Shown piece by piece: positions 25,341 to 34,381 of a stretch of DNA of 64,000 bases. The notes below the pieces were generated by a model, which worked only from the letters and a program-made list of their open reading frames with translations, did not search any database and was not told where the DNA came from. The position numbers and the translations under genes were made by a program. How positions within the stretch are numbered: position 1 is the stretch's first letter; each line of letters starts with the position of its first letter. The DNA is from Blastocatellia bacterium. Its GTDB lineage: Bacteria; Acidobacteriota; Blastocatellia; Chloracidobacteriales; Chloracidobacteriaceae. Location: contig JAIBAN010000032.1 in the NCBI GenBank assembly GCA_019695185.1, positions 1 to 64,000 on the forward strand, written 5' to 3'.

Positions 25341-26291
25341 CTACCGTAATTTTGAAACAACCAAAGGAACGGTCACCAGAAAAGGTGAGCCGGGTTTGGC
25401 CGCCACTCGGAATATGGTTTGGGGCAAGGGGTCGCCCTGGTCCAAAAACCGCAAAGGGTCGGTCCCGGCCTGTTTTTCAGCCTTGGTGTAGGTTTGGCCG
25501 CCACCCTCAATCAAATCCAGCTTTTCCGTCATGACATTCCATTTTTCCCAGGCTGCCATTTGTTCAGCGGTCAGTTTCAGAACCCGGCGGGGGATTTCAA
25601 ACCCGGTCAGTGGTTGGGGAGTGATGAGCAAGGTCAACATATCCCCGGCGAGAGTCCGACCTCCGGTTGTTTGCTTGAGGCGAATGGTATAGAAAGAATT
25701 GCGGTCAGTCTGGCCCGGAATTTCTATCACGCTGCCCGCCTTGACCCGGTTGTCACCGCCGTGGGTCTGGGTATTGGGAAAAATCAGGTACGGTTCTCCC
25801 AGGGTGCCGTCAGTGTATTGTTCGCGGTCAATAATATAGAGAAACCCGCTTTGGGCGGCTTCAATACTCAACCGAACCCGGTCACCTTCACGGAGCTGCG
25901 TTGTACCGTCCAGCCGTTCGGCGGTCAAACCCTTTGGCTTGGCATCCGGGCTGGCTTCTTCGTCGGCCTGGTCCAAAAACCGAAGTGCCACATCGTCTTT
26001 TTCCGTTGCCGGACGCAGCCGCCAGATGGTAACCCCCAGCTCCACCCAGGGGTGAGCGGGAGCGCCGGTTCCTGCAGGTGTCAAAATTTTATATCGGCGG
26101 CGTAACCGGGAGGGTTTGCGGGCCTTTGGGCGTTTTGAAACCAGGCTCAGACCTGTGTCTTCAACAATCCGAAGGCCCGATTCCTGAATCTGAGCCCCTT
26201 GGCCGTTTGAAATTTTGGGTGCTGCCAGGAACCCCAAGGCAATGCAAAATGCCACGAACCAACGTACTGAGACTCTGAAATTTGAAGGCAT
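25341..26291 (-). CDS. Secreted DUF4384 protein
   Basis: 316 residues from the ATG at 26291, chosen because CAGGAG precedes it; the open frame continues upstream without support. The signal peptide is clear (basic NFRVSVR, hydrophobic WFVAFCIALGFLAA, cut near NGQG). The DUF4384 fold occupies about residues 120-240: REGDRVRLSIEAAQSGFLYIIDRE, YLIFPNTQ and SVIEIPG are its typical strands, ending TLLITPQPL. This domain is often fused to caspases and kinases and is thought to bind or sense surface ligands. Residues RFLDQADEEAS (about 100-110) recur almost unchanged in the CHAT protein. It lies 44 bases downstream of the kinase gene, so the two are probably cotranscribed, and both carry the same sensor-type domain. 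Confidence 0.85.
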   Translation of the reverse strand: MPSNFRVSVRWFVAFCIALGFLAAPKISNGQGAQIQESGLRIVEDTGLSLVSKRPKARKPSRLRRRYKILTPAGTGAPAHPWVELGVTIWRLRPATEKDDVALRFLDQADEEASPDAKPKGLTAERLDGTTQLREGDRVRLSIEAAQSGFLYIIDREQYTDGTLGEPYLIFPNTQTHGGDNRVKAGSVIEIPGQTDRNSFYTIRLKQTTGGRTLAGDMLTLLITPQPLTGFEIPRRVLKLTAEQMAAWEKWNVMTEKLDLIEGGGQTYTKAEKQAGTDPLRFLDQGDPLPQTIFRVAAKPGSPFLVTVPLVVSKLR

Positions 26292-26335
26292 TTGGAAAAC
26301 TCCTGAAAGGTTGTTACAAGCCGCGCGGTGGTTCT

Positions 26336-28252
26336 TTACCTGCGTTCTATTTTGAGCGGTATCACACCCAGGTTTCCCGAAATTTCCAGAAAGTTTTGCC
26401 CATTGGAAACCTGCCCCAATCCTGGTGGCACACCCACCTGTCCAGACAGAAAATCCCTCATTTTTTCGGTTTCGGAAGGGCGTAACTTGCCCACGGGCAG
26501 ATTTTCCAGCTCCGGCTGGGGCTCCCTGGACCACACCAGCCAAAAAATTTCGGTCCCGGTGCCCCCTTTGAACTCCAGCCAGGATTTCTCAGGAATGGAA
26601 ACCAAACGGTGGGCTTGGATTTCAGATTGGTTTTGGTTTGCCGTGGGAGTGGGGAACACCTTGACATATTCGGTGGCAGCCATCTCTCCCGGCCCCTGGT
26701 TGATAACATACAGGTGTCCAGCCTGGGTGGCGGTCAGGTTGAGCCGTACCAGAAAATCCTCCGAACGGGAGAAAACCGGTTCCTGAAAAAGTGAAAAAGG
26801 TGCTCCAGCCGGTTTTCCCTGGATCTTTTTCTGAACCACCAAAGACCAACCGACCTGATTCTGCCTGACGGTTGGTGGTGGCGGTTGAACCAAAGGGACG
26901 GAACCATTTCTGTCCGGTACTGCCATTTGCCGCCAAAACCCAAAGCCCAGCATGGCAACGGCCAGGAACCCCACGAGCCACCCCTGCCAATGCAATGCAA
27001 GTCCGGATTGGGGTGCCGCCGGGTTCGTGGGGGAAAGGTTCGTGTCAAATGGATTCACCCCGAGCGTCTGTGAAGTTTCAACCGGAGCAGGCAAGGGTGA
27101 TTCAGATTCTGGAAGCGCATTGGCAAATGCTTTTTCCAAATTGATTTGAAACTCCAACGTGGTGGCCCAGCGGTCCTGCATCGAGACAGCCAAAGCCCGG
27201 CTGACTGCGTCATTGACGGCAGGCGGAAGGTCCGGTCGCAGCATTGCCAGGGATTGGTGCGGCCCCCGCTGGTGCTGTTCGGACAATTCCCGGCTGACCG
27301 CAAATGGGGTGGCAGCGTTTGAATCGAAAGGTCTTTGGCCGGTCAGGATTTCAAAAACGATGATTCCCAAAGCAAAAATATCACTTTGGGGGGATGTTAC
27401 CCCGTCCAGCATTTGTTCCGGGGCCATATATTTCAAGGTACCGGCTCCAACCGGTTGCTGGGTGGTTGCCCCAATTTGCGAAACACTCAGTTTGGCAATT
27501 CCAAAATCAATCAGTTTGGCCTGGGTTTCTCCGGTTTGAGCCGTCAGCAGCATGACGTTTTCAGGTTTCAGGTCCCGGTGAATGATTCCCTTGGCATGAA
27601 CGGCTGCCAGCGCGTTGCACAAATGCCGAATCAACTGCATGGCTTTGGCAGCTTCCATTCCCGGTGGTTTTATGACCGTCCGAAGGGTGTTCCCGTCGAT
27701 AAAAGGCATCACCAGAAAGGGCTGGCCGCTGGCCAGGCGGCCCACTTCCAACAATCCGACCACGCCAGGGTGGTCGATAACGGAAAGGGCTTCGATTTCG
27801 TGTTGGAATTTCTGATGATGCCAGGCGGATTTGATGGTTTCCGACAGCAGACACTTGATGACCACCGGGCGGGATATGGGCGGGCCTCCAGCGGCTTGAT
27901 ACAGTGTTTCCCGTGCCAAATAGACGATGCTAAAGCCGCCTCTTCCCAGTTCCCGTTCAATGTGGTACCGATTTTGGATCACCTCACCCAAGGAAAGTTC
28001 AGCTTTTCCGGGCATGGTTTTTTCATCAGAGGTGGCAAAGCCGGTCGGTGTCCGGGTTGCTGAATTGGATTCAAGAGGTGCCAGAAAATCATCTTCAATC
28101 TGATTGGCGCATTCCAGCAAAGACTCGATTTCCCGGCGTAAATCATCATCTTCACGACAGGTCTGGTCCAGAAACTCCTGCCGCTGGGGGGCGGGATGGT
28201 CCAACACCTTATCAAACAGGGTTTTGATCTGGAGCCATCGTTCGGGTGTCAT
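26336..28252 (-). CDS. Membrane serine/threonine protein kinase with C-terminal DUF4384 sensor
   Basis: 638 residues from ATG 28252 (MTPERWLQIKTLF, the usual opening of this kinase group, with GGCAGG before it); ATG 28267 is an alternative. The N-terminal helical region (1-60) resembles that of many acidobacterial kinases. The kinase domain (about 95-375) is complete: GRGGFSIVYLA loop, Lys133 in VVIKCLL, HRDLKPEN (225-232), DFG (249-251) and APEQM. A proline-rich linker leads to one membrane helix (about 420-440). The outside part (about 465-625) has DUF4384 strands (EDFLVRLNLTATQAGHLYVIN, KVFPTP, VSIPE), so signals perceived outside would control phosphorylation inside. The substrate is unknown; the divergent ECF sigma factor is the obvious candidate. 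Confidence 0.9.
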   Translation of the reverse strand: MTPERWLQIKTLFDKVLDHPAPQRQEFLDQTCREDDDLRREIESLLECANQIEDDFLAPLESNSATRTPTGFATSDEKTMPGKAELSLGEVIQNRYHIERELGRGGFSIVYLARETLYQAAGGPPISRPVVIKCLLSETIKSAWHHQKFQHEIEALSVIDHPGVVGLLEVGRLASGQPFLVMPFIDGNTLRTVIKPPGMEAAKAMQLIRHLCNALAAVHAKGIIHRDLKPENVMLLTAQTGETQAKLIDFGIAKLSVSQIGATTQQPVGAGTLKYMAPEQMLDGVTSPQSDIFALGIIVFEILTGQRPFDSNAATPFAVSRELSEQHQRGPHQSLAMLRPDLPPAVNDAVSRALAVSMQDRWATTLEFQINLEKAFANALPESESPLPAPVETSQTLGVNPFDTNLSPTNPAAPQSGLALHWQGWLVGFLAVAMLGFGFWRQMAVPDRNGSVPLVQPPPPTVRQNQVGWSLVVQKKIQGKPAGAPFSLFQEPVFSRSEDFLVRLNLTATQAGHLYVINQGPGEMAATEYVKVFPTPTANQNQSEIQAHRLVSIPEKSWLEFKGGTGTEIFWLVWSREPQPELENLPVGKLRPSETEKMRDFLSGQVGVPPGLGQVSNGQNFLEISGNLGVIPLKIERR

Positions 28253-28732
28253 CACATTGCCTGCCATTGCTGCAAAGCCACCGGTTGGCCTGCGTTGGCG
28301 ACCAAAAGGCTGCCATGGGGAGAAGGGTGAAACACTACACTGCTTCACCAGTGGATTCCAAGGTCCGGAGGACTGCTGGCCGGCTCCAGGATTCAATTTC
28401 AGTTCTGGAAGCAGGCGGATTCGGGACGTTCTCTTTTTCATGTGCGGCGGGCAGGGTTGGGTGTCTGCGCTGGATGCCATCTACGTTCCCTCAACCTTTC
28501 ACGGTTTGTTGTTCCTGACCATTCCCTGGCGGGTTTTTCCGTTTTTGGCAGGAAACCAATTTCTGAAAACCAAAAAGTGAGCTAGAGTCTGCTCAAAAGA
28601 AATTGCACCCCTACATGCGCAGGAACCCCTGCATTTCACTCAAACTAAAAAAATTTTTGCGGGTCTTTTCTGACGGAACCGTCAGGAACCCTTCAGGCGG
28701 CAGCCACAATTCTGCCGGGAACCGTTCAGCTT
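28253..28732. promoter_or_regulatory. Divergent control region between kinase and ECF sigma genes
   Basis: 480 bases without a supported gene. Bases 28670-28685 form a perfect palindrome, CTGACGG-AA-CCGTCAG. GGAAC, the usual -35 core of ECF-sigma promoters, occurs at 28676, 28686 and 28718 just ahead of the sigma gene, so autoregulation is plausible. No matching -10 could be fixed. Confidence 0.45.
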
Positions 28733-29302
28733 ATGGAAGCTCCCGAACCACGGTCGGTGACCCAGCTTCTGGTGGCCTGGAATTCAGGCGATGAACAGGC
28801 GCAGGCGGAACTGATTACCACCATTTATGACGAACTGCGACGGTTGGCGTCTCACTACCTGAGTCGTGAGCGACCTAACCATACCTTGCAGCCAACAGCC
28901 CTGGTCAACGAAGCCTTTATGCGGCTGGTGGACGGCCCACAGGTGAATTGGCAGGGACGGTCCCATTTCTTCGGGATTGCCGCAAACCTGATGCGGCAGA
29001 TATTGGTGGACCATGCCCGCAAACGGCAGGCACTGAAACGAGGCAGCGGCGAGGCACCCCTGGTGCTGGATGAAATGTTTGGGGTTTTTCAACAACGGGC
29101 AATAGATTTGGTCCGCCTGGATGACGCACTGACTGAACTGACCCGGTTGGACCCCCAGCAGGCCCGGATTGTGGAACTCCGCTTTTTTGCCGGCCTGACC
29201 ATTGAGGAGACCGCCGAAACGCTGGGGATTTCTCCTGCCACAGTTGGCCGGGAATGGACCTCCGCCCGGCTTTGGTTGCGAAGGGAGCTTTCACACCTAT
29301 GA
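28733..29302 (+). CDS. ECF-type RNA polymerase sigma factor (Sig-70_X6 / TIGR02999 type)
   Basis: 189 residues. Region 2 runs from about 10 to 90 (LLVAWNSGDEQAQAELITTIYDELRRLA, then TALVNEAFMRLVD and RSHFFGIAANLMRQILVDHARKR) and region 4 from about 130 to 187 (LTRLDPQQARIVELRFF, GLTIEETAETLGISPATVGREW). The HTLQPTALVNEA phrase is the mark of the TIGR02999 subgroup, abundant in Acidobacteriota and Planctomycetota and usually encoded beside serine/threonine kinases rather than anti-sigma factors. No anti-sigma gene is present here. The ribosome site is weak. The stop codon overlaps the CHAT gene start (ATGA), so both proteins are made together. It probably directs transcription of its own operon; control by phosphorylation is inferred. 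Confidence 0.93.
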   Translation: MEAPEPRSVTQLLVAWNSGDEQAQAELITTIYDELRRLASHYLSRERPNHTLQPTALVNEAFMRLVDGPQVNWQGRSHFFGIAANLMRQILVDHARKRQALKRGSGEAPLVLDEMFGVFQQRAIDLVRLDDALTELTRLDPQQARIVELRFFAGLTIEETAETLGISPATVGREWTSARLWLRRELSHL

Positions 29303-32300
29303 ACACAGATTGGGGACTCCAACATTCGAGCTGTCACAGTTTGACATTCAGGCTGCTCTTTGTCGTGGCTTGGTTGACCTGGGGCGGGGCCAGTGTGACA
29401 TTGGCTCAGGCTTCTGAGACGCAAACCAGACCTGCCGGGAATGAAATGGTTCTGACGGTTGGAAAACCAGTCGAGCGAGAACTCAAAGCCGGTGAAGTGC
29501 ATGTTTACCCTTTCACGCTGGCAGGCAATCAATGTCTCAATATCAAGGTCCACCAGCAGAACCTCAATGTCGCACTCCGGGTAATTGACCCAGACGGCAA
29601 GGAAGGTCCCTATGTGAGTGGCTCTGAAGAGACAATCGGACCGGACTATTTGACGCTGGCCACCACTGCACCGGGAACCTATCGGATTGAGATTTGTCCT
29701 GCCGACCCGAAAGCCCAGCCCGGACGCTACACCATCGTGGCCCAGGAACTGCGGCAGGCAACGCCAAACGACCGGGACCGCATGTGGGCGCAGCACCAAT
29801 ATCGGGCCGGAATCGAATTGATGGAAAAGGAATCCGCTGGCGCAATTCAGGAGGCCATGAAGTTGCTGGAAACAGTCAGGGAGGCGTTTCACCGGGTCGG
29901 CGACCCGTTTGGTGAAGCAAACACGATTGACCTGCTGGCTTCGTGCCATCGGGTGCTGGGGGACAAGAAAAAAGCCAAGGAAATCAATCTGGCGGCGCTG
30001 CCGTTGAAAAAAGCCGCCCAGGACCCCATGGGCGAAGCCACCACCCTCAATAATATCGCGGTGGTCTGCCACCAAACCGGTGAATACCCGGAAGCCATTG
30101 CCTATTATGAACAGGCCATCAAACTGTGCTCCGATTACGGAGACCATGCCAGCGAAAGCATCCTCATCGGCAATATTGCCGGGGTCTATGACAAGATGGG
30201 GGAAAAACAGAAAGCTCTGGAGTATTACCGCCGGGCCATCCCCATCAAAAAAGCCTATGCCAGCCAACTGAGCCTCGCCCAAACCTATAACAACATCGGG
30301 GTCACCTACAGCGATTTGTCGGAATACAAACTGGCGGTTGACAATATGACCCAGGGGCTGGAGTTATGTGATGCAAAGATACCGGGAAGCAAATTTCTGG
30401 CCGGGTATCTCTATAACAATCTGGGGAAAGTGACCAATGCCTCCGGTGAGCCTCAAAAAGCACTCGACTATTTGAGACGCTCGCTGGACCTGTTTCAGGA
30501 GGTCGGAAACAAAGATGGCCAGTCAATGGTCCTGACCAATACCGGATATGCCTACATGGGATTGGGCGAAACCCGCAAAGCAATCGAACTCTTTGCCCAA
30601 GCGCTCCCGCTTTGTCAGGCTGCCGGCAGCCAGGCCCGCGAGTGTCAGGTGCTCAACAATCTGGGGTATTCCTATTGCGCCCTGGGCGACATGGGCAAGG
30701 GGCTGGAATCGTTCAACCAGGCTTTTGAGTTGGGGAAAAAACTGACCGACCCGTTTGGACAGGCCGGAACCCTCAACAATCTGGGAAAATACTGGTTGGA
30801 CCGGGGGGATACGCCCAAAGCCCTGGAATACCTCCAGCAGGCCCTCCCGCTCACACGGACCACGGGAAACCGGGGTTCGGAAGCGTTGACGCTGCAACTG
30901 CTGGGGGTCGGACTGAATCGCACCGGGAAAAAAACCGAGGGGCTGGAAGCACTCAACCAATCCGTTCAGCTCTGGCAGGAAATTGGCAACCGGGGAGCGG
31001 CAGCCGACGCATTGGCTACCCTGGCGCAAACCGAACAGGAGCAGGGACGGTTGACCGCTGCCAAAGCCCATATCGAACAGGCGCTGGGACTGATTGAGTT
31101 TATTCGTTCCCGCGTGGGTCGCCAGGAGTTGCGCACTTCCTATTTCGCCACGGCCCAGGCGCAGTTTCAGATATATCTGAACATCCTGCTGGGGTTGCAC
31201 GAGGCTGACCCCCAAGCCGGGTTTGACCGGCTGGCTTTTAATGCCAGCGAACAGGCCCGCGCCCGGTCCTTGCTGGACCTGCTGAACGAAGCCCAGGTTG
31301 ACCTGCGCCAGGGCGTTGACCCCCGCCTGCTGGATGAGGAACAGAACCTCAAAAAACGGATTACCGGCAAATTCGAGGGGCTTTCCAAGTTGTTGGCTGG
31401 AAAACATACTGCTGAACAAAAAAACCGGGCTGAAACAGAACTCCAAACACTCACCGAGCAATACCGCCAGTTGCAGGCCGAAATCCGCCAAAAAAGCCCC
31501 AAATACGCCGCGTTGACCCAGGCCCGCCCCATCACGGTGGAAGAACTGCAAAAAGACCTGCTGGACCCCGAAACACTCCTGCTGGAATATGTTTTGGGCG
31601 AAAAAAAGAGTCATCTGTTTGCTATCACCCAGACAGGGTTTTCCGTTTATGAACTTCCCGCCGGAAAAGACATCTCGCAGCTTGCCCGGCATGCCTATGA
31701 CCTGCTCACAACCCGTGCAACGGGACTCAAGAAATCGGCTCAGGCACAAACACCCGGCAATTCCGAAGCTGAATATCACACCCAGGTGCAACAGGCTGAC
31801 CAGGCATACCCAGCGGTTGCCGCTCGGTTGAGCCGGCTGTTGCTGGGCCCCGTGGCTCCCCAATTACACCGCCAGCGACTGGTCATTGTGGCTGACGGCA
31901 TGTTGCAAATGCTGCCCTTTGCCGCCCTCCCGGAACCGGATGGCGCGGTCCATGAAGCAGGAAACCACAGGCTAAAACCAACTTCCCGTCGCAGGCAACA
32001 GGCCCTGGCCAAACAGGCTGTGAACCAGAGCCCCCTCATGTCCCGCCATGAAATTGTGGTGCTGCCTTCGGCTTCGACCATCAAAGCACTGCGGCGGGAA
32101 ACCGGGGGGCATTCCCAGGTCGCCCATGAGGTGGCAATTCTGGCTGACCCGGTTTTTTCAGCGAGTGATGAGCGGCTGAAAACAAAAGCTCAAGCTGCCC
32201 CTGCCACCCCTGACGGGTCTGGGTTCACCACTCGCTACCTGGACCAGTTTGATGATGAGGCATCGTCCCCAGCCGAACCTGGCACAATCAAACAACGCCA

Positions 32301-32883
32301 ACTGCGGATCCCCCGGCTGCCAGCCACCCGGCTGGAAGCAGAGGCCATCCGGGCAATTTCAGGCAACTCGGCTTCCGTTCGGCTGGATTTTCAAGCCAGC
32401 AAACCGGCTGCGATGGGGGCTGACCTGAGCAGTTTTCGCTATATTCACTTGGCCACTCATGGATACGTGAATGCGGCCCGCCCGGAACTGTCCGCCGTTT
32501 TACTTTCCCTGGTCAACGAAGCTGGCGAACCAGTGGATGGGTTCCTCCGGTTGGAAGACCTGTTCAACCTCAATTGGCCCGCCGAAGTGGTGACGCTCAG
32601 TGCCTGTCAAACCGGACTGGGAGCCGAGGTTAAGGGTGAGGGACTGATTGGTTTGACACGAGGGTTGATGTATGCCGGGGCCCGGCGGGTGGTGGTCAGT
32701 TCGTGGAATGTCAGTGACCAGGCGACCGCCGCTTTTATGACAGAATTTTATCGGGGAATGCTCAAAGATAAACTGAGACCGGCAGCCGCCTTGCAGGCTG
32801 CACAGAAAAAGATGCTGACCGGTACCAAGTGGCAGGCTCCCTTTTATTGGGCTGCCTTTCAATTGCAGGGAGAATGGCGTTAA
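29299..32883 (+). CDS. Secreted TPR-CHAT protein (separase/caspase-like peptidase fold)
   Basis: 1194 residues from ATG 29299, which overlaps the sigma stop as ATGA. A signal peptide (hydrophobic LLFVVAWLTWGGASVTLAQA) is followed by a small beta domain (about 45-150, VERELKAGEVHVYPFTLAGNQ) like the pre-peptidase PPC fold. A long TPR array (about 165-620) has repeated GEATTLNNIAVV, ALEYYRRAI and LNNLGYSY patterns. A coiled region leads to the CHAT domain (about 770-1194) with catalytic His1054 (HLATHG) and Cys1103 (LSACQTG) intact, ending FYWAAFQLQG. CHAT proteins are caspase-clan peptidases or degenerate relatives; TPRs recruit partners. RYLDQFDDEAS near residue 985 matches a segment of the DUF4384 protein. 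Most likely a periplasmic or surface effector made under sigma control; target unknown. Confidence 0.9.
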   Translation: MNTDWGLQHSSCHSLTFRLLFVVAWLTWGGASVTLAQASETQTRPAGNEMVLTVGKPVERELKAGEVHVYPFTLAGNQCLNIKVHQQNLNVALRVIDPDGKEGPYVSGSEETIGPDYLTLATTAPGTYRIEICPADPKAQPGRYTIVAQELRQATPNDRDRMWAQHQYRAGIELMEKESAGAIQEAMKLLETVREAFHRVGDPFGEANTIDLLASCHRVLGDKKKAKEINLAALPLKKAAQDPMGEATTLNNIAVVCHQTGEYPEAIAYYEQAIKLCSDYGDHASESILIGNIAGVYDKMGEKQKALEYYRRAIPIKKAYASQLSLAQTYNNIGVTYSDLSEYKLAVDNMTQGLELCDAKIPGSKFLAGYLYNNLGKVTNASGEPQKALDYLRRSLDLFQEVGNKDGQSMVLTNTGYAYMGLGETRKAIELFAQALPLCQAAGSQARECQVLNNLGYSYCALGDMGKGLESFNQAFELGKKLTDPFGQAGTLNNLGKYWLDRGDTPKALEYLQQALPLTRTTGNRGSEALTLQLLGVGLNRTGKKTEGLEALNQSVQLWQEIGNRGAAADALATLAQTEQEQGRLTAAKAHIEQALGLIEFIRSRVGRQELRTSYFATAQAQFQIYLNILLGLHEADPQAGFDRLAFNASEQARARSLLDLLNEAQVDLRQGVDPRLLDEEQNLKKRITGKFEGLSKLLAGKHTAEQKNRAETELQTLTEQYRQLQAEIRQKSPKYAALTQARPITVEELQKDLLDPETLLLEYVLGEKKSHLFAITQTGFSVYELPAGKDISQLARHAYDLLTTRATGLKKSAQAQTPGNSEAEYHTQVQQADQAYPAVAARLSRLLLGPVAPQLHRQRLVIVADGMLQMLPFAALPEPDGAVHEAGNHRLKPTSRRRQQALAKQAVNQSPLMSRHEIVVLPSASTIKALRRETGGHSQVAHEVAILADPVFSASDERLKTKAQAAPATPDGSGFTTRYLDQFDDEASSPAEPGTIKQRQLRIPRLPATRLEAEAIRAISGNSASVRLDFQASKPAAMGADLSSFRYIHLATHGYVNAARPELSAVLLSLVNEAGEPVDGFLRLEDLFNLNWPAEVVTLSACQTGLGAEVKGEGLIGLTRGLMYAGARRVVVSSWNVSDQATAAFMTEFYRGMLKDKLRPAAALQAAQKKMLTGTKWQAPFYWAAFQLQGEWR

Positions 32884-33018
32884 AACGATTGGTTTGGAAT
32901 TTGAACCCGTTTGCCTTGGGTTTGACCCTGTTGCCTGTCGTTTGGTGCGGTAACGCAAAATCATGCCGGGGTTGGGTGACCACAGGCTTTTTTCCGGCAA
33001 GAGTTCGCCGCCTATCGG

Positions 33019-33063
33019 TAGCTCACACCATCATGTCGAGTTCAATGATTTGGGTGCCGGGTC
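33019..33063. repeat. 45-base direct repeat, copy 1
   Basis: Agrees at about 39 of 45 positions with 33324-33368, including GTAGCTCACACCA at the start and GGGTGCCGGGT at the end. The copies are 305 bases apart. Confidence 0.8.
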
Positions 33064-33323
33064 TGCCAAGTGGGGATTTTGGTTTGGTGACACTGGCCTC
33101 CGAATCCAGGAAAAGGAAGTTCGAGCCCGGAACCTGATTCCACAACGTGGTGATAGGCAGTCCGGACAACGGAAAGGGTATTGGAGCAGCTTGGGGGCAT
33201 CAGCTTCCCAACAGGAAACCTGTTGGTTACCGGGTCCCGGATTTGCCAATTCCATGATAGAGTCCCGGAACAATACCCAGATTGAGAATTGCCATGGACA
33301 TGGCAATGAACAACAATTCCTTC

Positions 33324-33368
33324 GTAGCTCACACCAGGATATGGAGTTCAGTGATTCGGGTGCCGGGT
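33324..33368. repeat. 45-base direct repeat, copy 2
   Basis: Second copy of the unit at 33019-33063. Its right end runs directly into a heptamer array, so the repeat unit and the array overlap. Confidence 0.8.
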
Positions 33369-33377
33369 GCCGGGTTT
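33357..33377. repeat. Heptamer tandem array (CGGGTGC type), three units
   Basis: CGGGTGC, CGGGTGC, CGGGTTT. Related to the CGGGTTC array at 54285. A second short array (GAAACCC, GGAACCC) lies nearby at 33442-33455. Confidence 0.75.
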
Positions 33378-33501
33378 GAAGACCATTTTTCTGGATTCAG
33401 AGGCCGACCTTCCCCGTCCAATGTTCGCCCCCGGCAAACCTGAAACCCGGAACCCGAACCGACCTCCTGGTGTGATTTACCTTCAGGTGGTAACGGACTT
33501 T

Positions 33502-34224
33502 ATGAACATTGGGCAAATCAAGGCTCTTTATCGGTATCCAGTCAAATCCATGGCTGGCGAGCTTCTGCTGACGGCACATCTGGGCTGGCATGGCCTGGCG
33601 GGGGATCGCCGCTTCGCGTTCCGGCGCATGGGAGACAAAAGCGGGTTTCCCTGGCTGACAGCCGGAAAACTGCCCCAGTTGCTGATGTATCAACCCAGCG
33701 GAGCAGATTCCACCACCCTTGAGCGGCTTCCAACCCACGTACGGACTCCAAACGGCAGAGAATTGGAACTTGGCTCGGTGGAGCTGCGCGAGGAAATCTC
33801 CGCACTTTTTGGCAGTGACGTAGAGATGATGAACCTCAAGCATGGCATTTTTGATGAGGCTGCGGTTTCGGTCATCAGTCTCAGCACTGTTGATGGGGTG
33901 GCCCGTGAATACGGGAAAAACCTTGATTTGCGTCGGTTTCGGCCCAACCTTGTGATTGAAACCAATGGGGCCGAGCCGTTCAGCGAAGACGGTTGGGTGG
34001 GCCGCACTTTGACGTTTGGCGATGTGAACAGCGGCCCCGCCATCAGGGTGACCTTGAGGGATGAGCGCTGTGCAATGGTCAATCTTGATCCGGACACAGT
34101 CAACCGGGATGCGGAAGTGATGAAAACCATTGTTCGCCTGAACGGAAATTGTGCTGGTGTGTATGGGACTGTGGTCAGGAGCGGTGAACTGCAAGCCGGT
34201 CAAATCGTGTCGCTGGTGGATTAG
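33502..34224 (+). CDS. MOSC-domain protein
   Basis: 240 residues from ATG 33502; the frame is open further upstream but crosses the heptamer repeats, so that extension is rejected. It begins IGQIKALYRYPVKSM, the typical opening of the MOSC_N beta-barrel (YcbX/MOCOS C-terminal group), and continues GLAGDRRFAF. The MOSC core follows from about 110, with RFRPNLVIE and a single conserved-type Cys in RCAMVNLDPDT. Related proteins bind the sulfurated molybdenum cofactor and act in Moco sulfuration or as reductases of N-hydroxylated compounds with a partner electron carrier. No ferredoxin domain or molybdoenzyme gene is nearby, so its role is open. Confidence 0.88.
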   Translation: MNIGQIKALYRYPVKSMAGELLLTAHLGWHGLAGDRRFAFRRMGDKSGFPWLTAGKLPQLLMYQPSGADSTTLERLPTHVRTPNGRELELGSVELREEISALFGSDVEMMNLKHGIFDEAAVSVISLSTVDGVAREYGKNLDLRRFRPNLVIETNGAEPFSEDGWVGRTLTFGDVNSGPAIRVTLRDERCAMVNLDPDTVNRDAEVMKTIVRLNGNCAGVYGTVVRSGELQAGQIVSLVD

Positions 34225-34381
34225 GCTGGAATCACCGAACGTTGGGCGGCTGGAGGGGGCACCCCCAGAATACCCGGCCTCAGCCCCCACGTTCCCTACG
34301 GTCCTTTTTTGAACCGGATACAACAATCATCCACCTTCAGATTGCGAGTTGCCTCGCTCTAGCAGTGATTCCCACAGGGAG

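Larger units (their letters stand above)
32884..33501. other. Repeat-bearing spacer between CHAT and MOSC genes
   Basis: 618 bases with no supportable gene. It holds a 45-base direct repeat in two copies, a perfect small palindrome at 33288-33307 (ATTGCCATG-GA-CATGGCAAT) and two heptamer arrays. This looks like accumulated small repeats rather than a lost gene. Confidence 0.6.

Noticed and set aside
25110-25349. Small frame across the palindrome at 25211-25303
   Set aside because: Same reason: a by-product of the palindromic repeat, not a gene.
26292-26543. 84-residue N-terminal extension of the secreted DUF4384 protein
   Set aside because: It overlaps the end of the kinase gene and would bury the clear signal peptide; CAGGAG marks the start at 26291.
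28253-28480. N-terminal extension of the kinase
   Set aside because: Composition is not coding-like and the family begins at MTPERW.
33367-33501. N-terminal extension of the MOSC protein
   Set aside because: It would translate the heptamer repeat region; the conserved MOSC opening starts at 33502.
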